32,970 nucleotides of DNA from positions 36,521 through 69,490 of the forward strand of contig JH153686.1 of assembly GCA_000226015.1 (NCBI GenBank), written 5' to 3'. Below, one piece after another: positions 1-10,800 of this stretch (the first letter of the stretch is position 1; every line of letters starts with the position of its first letter). The notes beneath the pieces are model-generated. The model saw only the letters and a program-made list of their open reading frames with translations, was not told the DNA's origin and did no database searches. This DNA comes from Mnemiopsis leidyi. Taxonomy: Eukaryota; Ctenophora; Tentaculata; Lobata; Bolinopsidae. The translations under genes and the position numbers were made by a program.

Positions 1-560
1 CTTGACGAGATTATATCCGTCTAACGTTCTAACGAAACGTTCAGCTTTAGCTGCGTGAGTCGGGTATCACCGCGGACAACTGTAAAACTAGACTACAAGA
101 CAACGTCTGGGTAAGACAATAGCATGAGCAGGCCTGACATTGCCTGGGTACCTCAATCCTTATTGTCTACGAGTACGACAACGATCGTAATGGAAAACAA
201 GCAACAAAGATCGCGCGATCGACACTTTTCCGTTTATGTTACCAGGTGCTTAACGGGCGGGATGATACTGATACCCATATTTGTCTTGACGAGATGATAT
301 CCGTCTAACGTTCTAACGAAACGCGAGGAGAGCAGAAAACAGCGAGCCGCGCGGGGGTCGGGTAACACCTCGACAATATTTGTCTCACTCTCACGTTGTG
401 GGGGGCGAGGCCGCGCTTCGTGGCAGCAGGGCTATGCAACGTGTAGCAAACCCATCTAATGTTCTAACGAAACGATCGTTCAGCGTTGAGCTGCAAGAGT
501 CGAGTATCACCGCGAAATAATTTTGTCATGTCAGACGTTGCCTGACCTGCTGCCACCCCG
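1..560. repeat. Degenerate repeat units, spacing about 284 bp and less
   Basis: CTTGACGAGATNATATCCGTCTAACGTTCTAACGAAACG occurs at 1 and 285, and a related ATCTAATGTTCTAACGAAACG occurs near 453. A second shared segment (AGCTGC-AGAGTCG-GTATCACCGCG) follows copies 1 and 3. This is probably part of a dispersed element; no ORF. Confidence 0.6.
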
Positions 561-1590
561 GCAGCTTGAAAATGGGCCGCAACGCAAGGCAAATCTCGTT
601 AACTTAAACTAAACCTGTGGAAGCGCGCACGCTGTTGCCATAACAATTTTGCGCCCATACGCTCAAACAAGTTCGATTTGGCGTTCGCGCGCTCCAACAA
701 CACAATATGCAAAATTAATGAATTCTGATTGGAGCCTGGGAGTACATAAGCCATAAGTCACAAAGTCTGTGCTATGTTCTGAATTCATGTTCAATCTTAG
801 TGGACTTCACATCTAGCACAACATCATCTGGAATTCATAAAGCTGACAGAAATCGCATGCTAAGTCATTGCATGTTTTGACTTAGCAATACTTAAGTTAT
901 GCCATCCGCTGGTTTGTAAGTCTTGACAAACTTACACGATTTACTCATAACAATCAGGCTATTAAATTTTGTTCACGTGTGATACGCATCATGCAATGAA
1001 GACATAGATTTACAAAATATTTGATAAACAGTGAATAGATGTTATGGACAAGCTTTTAAGCTCTTTTTTGTTGCAGTGTAAAATAAAAGAAAACACCGCC
1101 CTCAGAAAAGAATTGCAGCAGCACCGCTTTCTTAAAATCGAAAAGTTGATATGTACGTACTACGCAGATTAAGTAAAATGATAGTGGAAGTTAGAGGGAG
1201 CACAAGAAGACCTCTCTTCAATTGATTGCTTGACCAAATTGTACCGCGACTAGTGCCGCTGGTGCCAGCAAACATGCAATAAATCATCACATAGTCGACA
1301 CTTTTGTACACATTGAAGATTATGGATCGATTGGCAGTCTTTCTCCGCATGCACACGGCGATAAATTGACGAAAATCCTATTACTTCCAACATGCTAACT
1401 GATAAAGATCTCATTAGTTGCTTACCAAAATACGATTAAACGAATACCAAAGTTATATACATGCCGTATACGAAATAAGTCTATATAACCACTTGACGAT
1501 ACAGAGTTTATCTAATCAGCTGCTGGAAATGAGCAAACTTTCTCACCAACATGTTAACAACTCAAGTGGGGACTGTGGAAATATTTTCTC
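561..1590. other. Non-coding stretch, no supported gene
   Basis: AT-rich sequence with a GC-rich patch near 620-700 (alternating GCGCGC-type runs). The small minus-strand ORF at 1132-1356 has no recognisable composition. This may include the 3' UTR of the pseudophosphatase gene. Confidence 0.4.
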
Positions 1591-1591
1591 A

Positions 1592-1617
1592 AACACACAC
1601 ACACACACACACACACT
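1592..1617. repeat. (CA)n microsatellite
   Basis: About 13 uninterrupted CA units, lying in the likely 3' UTR of the minus-strand gene, where it reads (TG)n. Confidence 0.9.
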
Positions 1618-1663
1618 CAAGACACAAAAGTACAACTTCCAGGACCACACGGCCGGTAAAATT

Positions 1664-1840
1664 TCACGACACAGCTGTAGCTGGTCCTGTCGTGGGAGTC
1701 ACATTCTCTCCTTCCTCCGGCTCCGGGGTTGTGTTCTCCTGGATTGCCATGGCAACCATGTCCCGGATCATGTCGCGTTTTTCTTGTTTGGAAAGACTTG
1801 CGTCATCCACGTCCTCCAGCCGCAATGATTCCAGGTTCAG
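1664..1840 (-). CDS. PP2D1-like terminal exon 13
   Basis: Encodes residues 706-763, from LNLESLRLEDVDD through KRDMIRDMVAMAIQEN to a TGA stop at 1666-1664. The tail is Glu/Pro/Thr-rich. Acceptor CTCTAG, phase 0. The 3' flank contains a (TG)n tract on this strand. I found no clear AATAAA nearby. Confidence 0.75.
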   Translation of the reverse strand: MNLESLRLEDVDDASLSKQEKRDMIRDMVAMAIQENTTPEPEEGENVTPTTGPATAVS

Positions 1841-4800
1841 CTAGAGAAAGTTGCGGGTTAAGAGAACAGTATTGATTGTTTTGCAGAAAGATAAAGCTAG
1901 TTACAGTATGATATTTATTGTATATGACAATGTTGTGTGAACGGAAGCCATGAAAAGTACAATAGCATAGATCAATCAATTCGCAGGAAATATTCTAATT
2001 TATAAAGTAAGCCTGAAAGATATATTCGTTTTTTGAATAAGACTCTTAAATAGCTGTAATTGACGCGTTCTCAACAAAAGACTAACATTCTTGTACTTGA
2101 TCTTCTCGATATTTCTTGACAGTTTCAGAATCCCACAGGAGTCTTTAAAAACCAAGCTTCCAGGGTCTAAAGTCAAATGTTCAGCAATATCAGGCTGCCC
2201 TATCGACGCCACTTTCCCAATGGAGAACTGGTGTGAAACCAAGGACGTGGGGGATTGGGAAGGTCTGAGAGATTGCGACAGTTAATTTGGTTAAAACGAA
2301 CTGGATCCAGCCTGGGACGCTTTCAGATTGCAGTAATCTTTGTGTCCTAATCGAATTTTTAGGTTTTAGGAAACAGTATACGTAGGTTTGCAGATTAGGC
2401 GGGCATTAACGGTGGGCGTTCTGGAACGCACCCCAAAAAGTGGAGAAAGTGATAAATTTGAGCGAGATTCAACGGCATTCGTTAATTCTGAATATTCATA
2501 TATGTATGAATATATATATATATAGTATTTTGTAGGAAATGAAGACTGTGATAGATGAAATTGTTGTGGAGTAGAATGTGAACTGTGAAGTTTGAATGAA
2601 CTGTAAAGTTACATGAGTCTGGATGATCGGGATGGTATTGGTGCTTACAAACCAGGTCCATACTCAGCTACTGACTCGTATTGGTCGAGAGCCTCGAAGG
2701 AAGGTGGAAGGAGATTAGTTCCGGAGCTGGTCGAGAGAACACTGACAGCGTCTCCCGCTGTACTGCTCATCAGAGATGCTTCGCTCATAGTGAAATCTTC
2801 GAACCTGGATAAAAAGTATGTGACAAAATTCCTCCAATGCTTGTTGAATTATTAGGGCTATCTCATAAGTAGCATGATAGATAAACGTTTTGCAAAAAAC
2901 TTTAATAACTCACATTTTCTTAAGTTCGTGTATGGCCTGCTCATAGTAAAGCCGTCTCCGAACAGACTCCAGAGCTCCCTGCAGCAAGATGACCCCACAA
3001 GAGATGGGCCCCACTGCGCCCGCTTGACGTGCCCCCTCAATCAAACTGTTGGACATGGTGTCACTGAGGATGTTACAGACATCTTCCACCGTTAGGTTTT
3101 CTATCGGGTCGTTAAACATCTCGTTCCAGTTGATCTCATCTCCTGTGTGACTCTGCGATAATACCGCATTTAGCCGTTTAGGTTTGATCTGTATAGTGTA
3201 GGTTGGATTGGCGATAAACGATTATGATTGACATAACATGACGCAGTTATTTAGAATAATACACATTCACTTATTGATGAGAAATAACTTTCACACGGTA
3301 TCCAGATAATCATTTAAGAGGCACAATTCTGATAAAATAGTATAAAAGATGAAAAACGAGAAAACCTGTATCTTATATGTAGATGAGGAAAAAATATGAC
3401 ATTTAACTTTATACAACCCCGAATCACTAACGGTTACATTCAATTTTTGAAGCAAACGTTAATGACCAATCAAAAGTTGGATCGATATCTATATCACAGT
3501 CACTTCATTTTGATCAATATGCGATCGCTTAATAATTGATTCTTGTAAGAATATCATCAATATTGCTTTTGATAAACAGTTTTTACGATTATATCCATGA
3601 AATTTTACGATTAATGCTTAAAAAAAGAAGATCGGTAAGCCACAAAATATAATCTAATATGTTAACCACAAATTCAAAGATTCATCTAGGTATATTTTCT
3701 TTACCAATACTGAATACTATGACATGAAAAGTCCGAAAACATATTTTTTGTGCTTTAAAAGATTAGGATCACTTCACTCAGTTAAACAAAAGACCAAAGT
3801 TCAACGTATAATCAGAAAAGGCTTTAAACACTATATTAATGAAAGAATAACAATCAGTAAAAGACGTCCGCGATTAAGGGGGGTTTGCACAAATTTGTAG
3901 GTTGAAAGTCGATATTATCGTGTTCTGTGTGAAAACAAAGAAGCTTTTTAAGAAAAATTTGCGGACGTCCTTTTAAGAAAACCTAAATTTAACCCAGTCC
4001 ACCTTGTAATTGTCATACATGCAAACAGGGCAGATAAAGAAAATAAGATCACGTACTCAAGTTTATAGAACGAGTGAGGTTTGAATGAACAGAGATGGTA
4101 GAATCTTTGACGAAGTTCGGCTTCACTACACCGCTGCGCGACAACCCCTCAGGGCTCATCACAGCTGCACGTCACTGGGGAAGACCGCCATCTTTATAAG
4201 TATATCGACAGCTCACGACCTTCACTTCACTCCAAAGCGTGCTGTAACGGCTCCACGAGAGATCACACTGCCAATCGTAGAGGACCCCTGAACAAGACTT
4301 CTCATCACCTCATCCTCGTCCATCTCTTCGGAGATCCTATCTTCCAGGCTTGTTTCCCGTCGACTTCCGCGACTTTTGCCCTCCCTAGCCTCGTCTTCTG
4401 TCTGCTCCTCGGTGTGCGCGGTAAACTTCTTGGCAAGCATGCTTGTCGCCATTTTTATGAGAGAGTTGAACTTCACCAGCATTACGTTTTTCTAATGGTA
4501 TTAGTGCTATTTTTAGAGTATTATTTTTAAATGTTAGATGACTTAGCGGTTATGCTGTGATTGCAAACTGGTTACACGATCTGTGAACATCTATAAGTCA
4601 AGTCAAAATAGCACTCTTTAAATATGTCAAATTTCAATCAGAACATCAGAATTCAGAGACCATAAGAAACTAAACATTGTGACACCTTCATTCAAGCATC
4701 ATTCAGCAAACCCGACAAAATAAATATCTCATATACTGGGGTAATATTGTAACTTGAGTTATTCCCCACAATTTTAATGGTATCGTTCAGCAGTTTTGAT

Positions 4801-7800
4801 ATGACAGAACTTGGTAACCTCGCGCAAATTCCACGAAGAAGAATACTTAAAGATTATCAATGAAAGATATATAACTACAAACATACCTCACTCTCATTAT
4901 CAGGGATCATTGAGCTATCCTTGGAATCATCCCCAAAGTCAGAAACTAAAGCGTCGTAGTCAAGCGTGGACGCGTTAGAAAGCGCCTCCTCCTGAATGTT
5001 ACTTTGATAGTTTATAGAGTTGTAAGTTGTGACAACACGTTAGAAAGCGCCTCCTCCTGAATGTTACTTTGATAGTTTATAGAGTTGTAAGTTGTTACAA
5101 CACGTTAGAAAATGCCTCCTCCTGAATGTTACTTTGATAGTTTATAGAGTTGTAAGTTGTTACAACACGTTAGAAAGCGCCTCCTCCTGAATGTTACTTT
5201 GATAGTTTATAGAGTTGTAAGTTGTTACAACACGTTAGAAAATGCCTCCTCCTGGATGTTACTCAGTTAGTTGTTACAGATCTTAGTTGTTATAGCACGT
5301 TGACAGAAAATTCTGCATTTTGCAAAGAATCGCAGAAAGAAACTCACTAAAAGTCGTAAGAGATGTCATAATCGAACCTGAACTTCGCTAGGAAGAGTTG
5401 TAAAGATGTGTATGAGTTTGCGGAGGCTCGGAGTCAATAGTGATTTACACATGTTACATGCTTCTGTCGGTCCCAGGTACTTCCAGAATGTATTGTTAGC
5501 TGCAAAGATGTAGAGTTAGCGCGTTGAGTTCGCTTTAGGTAAGATACACTAACTTTATAGAATAATAGAATAATATTAATGTATTGTGATTAAAACAATC
5601 ATTGCAAGAGGCGAAACTGAAAACGATTATTTGCAAAAATGTATAACTGGTTTTATCGATATACTTTTCTGAGATACACAAACACCATGAACAAATCTAC
5701 TTAAAATTTTACACAAATGTTATCCAGTGTCCTTGGTTTCAGTACCCGCATATCTGGGACCATAGGAAATTTGACCGCCCTTATTTACTGATACGATAGT
5801 TGATCGAACAGGATGTTCAAGTGTTTCACCGAACCGAACATAAACATAGACCAATAAGCAATCATGTGCCACCTTCCTACCAATGGAAAGCGAACCCTAG
5901 GGTTGTAGTAAAGGCGATGTATTCCATGTTTGGGGCCGGTCTGGCTTATTAGTTCGCTATCTCTACCAGATGGACTTGATTTGTCTACCAGATAGAATTG
6001 ATTTGACGAACAGTCATGTCATGATTTGATTTGTCGCATCTAAAAGTAAACATTAAACATGGGTGTTTACCTACGACGAGGAACTCATCAGAAGCGAATA
6101 AAGGGACGGTATTGCAGTAAGGTTTTTGAGATAGACATTGTCGGAGGTTGACATCACCGTGAAAACCAAGAGCTCGTGTCACCGTGGTAACACAGTTAAC
6201 CTGAAAAGAGACCCAAATCTTATCAAGTCAATTTCAGTTTTTTCAAACTAACTAACTTTTCGGTTTAGTTTTGTATGTCAGTTCTGCCTATTATCATTAG
6301 CAACGTTCCCCTATCTGCGACTTATTTCAAGTTAGATCGTTGTCTGGATTCGCCAGAGAATGAAATTTTGATTTGGGTAAGTGCACAACGGGCTGACTAT
6401 TTGTTCAAAATTTAAATTTCCTTAATAAGTTAATAAAGTAATAATATTACTTTGGGTCAAGGGTCATCAACCCATAAATTCGAGATAGGTAATATAACGT
6501 CTGTTATTCTCAAATCATTACCAAATGAGGCGCGAAGAGGCGAGACTGAATTTAAATAATAAAAGGCAGTCCTGATAAAGATTTAGGATGTGTCTAAATC
6601 TGGTCGTCCAGCAAGTTATCAGTAGGTAAATGAGACAACTAATATTGGGGGATCATTGAAGCGGTTAGAGACCAGTAAATAGCCGTACTGTGGAAACAGG
6701 TATATTAGCTTCAACACCTGGCTTTATGTGGAAAGTGCTTGACAGTACAGTTCATTAGCTTACAAAGATTGCTTATAAGAGACAAAGCTAGGACAGTCTA
6801 GTAGGACTCATAAGCTTATCAGGATAGTCTAAATCGCTCTTGAGCCTGACTGCTTGAGAGGTGTCGCAAATTTTTCAAGATTTAAAACCTTATTTCTCAA
6901 AATCTTTTGGTCCGGCTTTAGTTCTCGGTAGTGAAATAAGAACTACCAAGTAAGTAGGTACAGGATAACTAGCTAGTTTTCCTGTTGACAAGAACACCAG
7001 TATACATACAAAACCTGTCCAGTGGAAGACACTACAGCTCCATTAGAAATAACCCGCTGTCTCTCTGCCTTGTCGCTAGCTGTGTGCGTGTACGTGATCT
7101 TCTTGGGCGCGCCGTCCCGACAGAGTACAGCTGTTACCGAGCCTATATTCGCCACGTGCAGCAGACCAAGGTTACCGCGCATGTCTGATGTAGAGTTTAG
7201 TTTAGGTTGTTCTAAGTAAGGATTAAGGTATTAACATTTAGGCAGTTATGGCACTAAACTTTATAATGTTAAATTGAGAAATAGAGAACGGTATTTTGAC
7301 CAACGAGAAACTAGGAAAAAGTGCTTTCTAATTTCTGATTGGTTAAAATTTCTAGCCGATTATGTAATATCCTATTTCTTTATAGTCAAGTTTTAATGAC
7401 TAAACGCACAGCCCACTGCTGGACCGAAAATGCACAGAAAACAGAGAAACATCCTAAAAAACAGGAGTTTGACCAATGACCACGTTCCGCATCGTTTTAG
7501 TAGGCAATTCTTTGCAGTGGAACACAATAAGTGTTTCAACGCTATTACTTATCGTGATAGAACTTTTACTGTTTCAGCTAGATCATTCTAACGTACTTAA
7601 GTACTAAGATTAACGTCAAACATCGATTTGACACAAGCACATTATCATAATATTGTTGTATTTTGAGAAACTTACTACAACTTATTTACTTGTTTACAGC
7701 CATGTTGAAACTCCTAGCCGTATTGGCACTGGTAAGTGCCAGTGTGGCACACAGATTCAAAGGTGCTCAGTACAAACAGACGAAAATGGCGGACAACTAC

Positions 7801-10800
7801 GAGTACAAGAGTTTGACCTGGGACGAGGCTCATGAGTACGAGGAGTGCGAGGAATTTGACGACAGATACGAAGAACTGATGGAAGGAGTTGGGAAGGACG
7901 GCGAAGAGGCTCTAAACGGAATGGACCATTTCATGTCCCGTCACATACCAAAGCCCATTGAGGATATCTGCGACTTTACAGTAGGAACATGTCCAAACTT
8001 CTCAAGAAAAGATTCAGGGAAATGTGGATTTGAAACGGTCGTCATACCTGCGGGACACTGGATGGTAGCCGACATCGACAAGTCTAACGAGAATCTAAAA
8101 TTCCTGGTTAGGAGTGCCTACAAGGAGAAACTCTTCTACGGATACAGGTCTCCGAACAAGATGAGATTCGTAACACCAGTCATATTGAAGTGGCATCTAG
8201 ACGCGGATGGTAACAGGGAGAGAGGGGAGATAGCCATGTACATCCCTGAGGAACACCAGAGCAACCCTCCTCTATCCAAGTCTGACAAGGTCAGAGTGGA
8301 GGAGTGGAAGGAGACCACAGTCTATGTCAGACCCTATGGTGGATACCGAGATGACGATGCGTTTGGAAAACAGTTCGAGTTTCTCCGCAAAGCTGTTTCA
8401 AAGGCTGAGCTCAGCTATGATAAGAACATTGAAATGGAGGCAGGATACACGTACTTGAGATATGGAAGACAGCGTGTTGAAGCAATGCTCATTGAGGACA
8501 GCTCCCGAATTTAAAGGACAATTTGATAAAGTTTTTGGCATAAAATTGGTGACAAGATTTGGTCAATGGTATTTGAAGTTTCATCAAATTATTGTCGAAG
8601 ACTGAAGTAAAGGGTTGGTTTTTCTCGGCTTAACAAAATATACAGTTTGAGTAATATTGGAAATTTGAATTCATATTAATGTATCATTATATTCAGCATT
8701 CAGCAAAACTTGATCTCATTTGTTGTCTTTCATAATTTAACAAATTCCATAAACTTTTTCTTGCAAACCCAACTCATGAGCAGTTCATGCCCAGTAAAAT
8801 GTGTATAATTGTGATATTTGAGCGTGTATGGGAAACGATAGAGTGGTTTTTTCTTTCGGGAAGAGTTGCAATTTCTTGTTATATGCGACAGCGATTGACC
8901 AATAATCATGTCAAGTCAAAATATATTTTTTCGGGCGTAAATTGAATATCTTGATTGATTCTACCTTTATTAGATATTTTCATAAAAGAAAAAACAGACC
9001 AGTAGATGAAGACTGTGACATTGCAGTAGAAGGACGGGAGTTAGGAGAACTGCCGCCCGGTTGTGGAGAAGTGTGGAGGATGCACATACAGCCCGTCACT
9101 CCACTCCATCTGCTCTGCCCCAGCTCATCATGTCCTTGCTTCAGACTAACGTCAATCTTGTGCAGAGATCTCTTCATTGCACGTCTAGAAGAATATCCTG
9201 TGTCATGTGATCGAAGTGCTTTGCTAAGGTAAAAAGTAACAACGTTGTGCCCACAAATTATTACAGGTAACACCTCGCAGGAAGCCCAATTCCCTATTCT
9301 GAGATATTTCGGGACAATTGTACCTGATGTCGTGTGGAGAGGGGCGAGAGTTGCTAGCTAGGATCTCCTTGACATGGGACCAATAGTTCAGTCCGGTGTA
9401 TTTGGCAGCGGTGTTCCCTTTAAGTCCTTCAAACAGAGCACACCCCCAAAGCGTCCCTTCGTCTTGACGCAATTCTGGGGGAGTTCAAAAGTTAAGATTT
9501 TCTGGACATAAAATCACTAAGTCAGGAAGGCAGGCTCCATTAAAGCATGAACACCTAGAGCTTGCTGAAAAAGAACTGTTAGAAAATAACCTGGAGTTAC
9601 AGGATCAGCAGTAAAGAAGGTTTGTCTCAGCTCATGTATAACCTCTTCGGAGTGGAAGATATTCTCGTCTAGTTGCTCTATTTTTAGTCCGTAACTGTAG
9701 GGGGCGGGCGGCTTGATGTGATTATCTGGAAAATAGCTGGTTTTATCCTTTACACCGGGGTAAAGGACGCTGCGGCGGAGAACGCTGCGGCGGAGCTTTC
9801 CACAAATGAGTGGACGCTACGGCGGAGCCACCAGATACTCAAAACCATGGCCGCTGCGGCGGAGAAACAGTGGAGTACTTGTGTTACCTGTAATAACGCA
9901 ATGAATAAAGCAATCCCTCACACAGCATTTTGTTTCCCTGTCACAATTTAGGCACATTTAACATCTTAAGAATAAATAAGATCAAATATCTAATGATTAA
10001 AGAAATGTTTGGAAATGTAAAGATTCGGAAGTTGGAAAATGTGAAAACAATTGTAGTTGCGATGAAATCCGGTAAGTTAGTTAAAGCCTGAAGGTATGAA
10101 CCTGATACTAGGTAGCAAGTTTCAATTAAATACAGTTAAATACTAACCTACCATTCAGGATAAGAAATAATTGGTTAATTATTTAATTAATCAATTAATT
10201 AATTCTTTGCGAATTTCCGTTGACGTATACCCGAACATTTTAATTTCTCCAAGGGGTTGACTCTACTTAGACTTTAATTTCTGATTTTTGAACCTTTTAG
10301 TGTATCAGGGAAACGAAATTACAAAGTAAGTGATTACTTTCCCAAATCACAGCACAAGGACATACTATAAAGGTCAAAGACTCCGTATATCCACCGTAGC
10401 GCCCATGAAAATGTGAGATTGTCAGGATCTAGTTACTCCGCCCTAGGGACGTAGGGTAAACCGCTTTTAAAAAACTTCCGCCGTAGCGTCCGCCGCCGTA
10501 GCGTCCGGCCCCCTCTATTTGAGTTTCTCATGGAGAGAATTAAAACACAAGCCCTACATTGTGCCGAAGGAGTTTGGACCTTCTTGAACTAGGTTAATAC
10601 ATATCCATCCCTTATGCACTCAATAAATGTATTCACTTTGTAGTGTTAAATAGTTTAAACGTTTGTATGATACTATTACGATTTATTTTGATTTTGCTAA
10701 AAGTTTGATTATAATGGGAATAACTAATAAGGTCATATGATTGTTGATGGTTCAGATTTAAGTTCGATCTAGTATTCACTTTTTCAGATGTCTTTCTCCA

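Noticed and set aside
1418..1844. Plus-strand ORFs over the CA repeat
   Set aside because: They read HTHTHT through the microsatellite and are antisense to a well-supported terminal exon.
2613..2855. Plus-strand ORF in the exon 11-12 intron
   Set aside because: No signal peptide, domain or splice context; length is within chance.
6985..7219. Plus-strand ORFs at 6985-7219
   Set aside because: Shadows of PP2D1-like exon 6.
9718..9951. Ala-rich plus-strand ORF
   Set aside because: Translation of the GGCGGA repeats of an inverted-repeat element.
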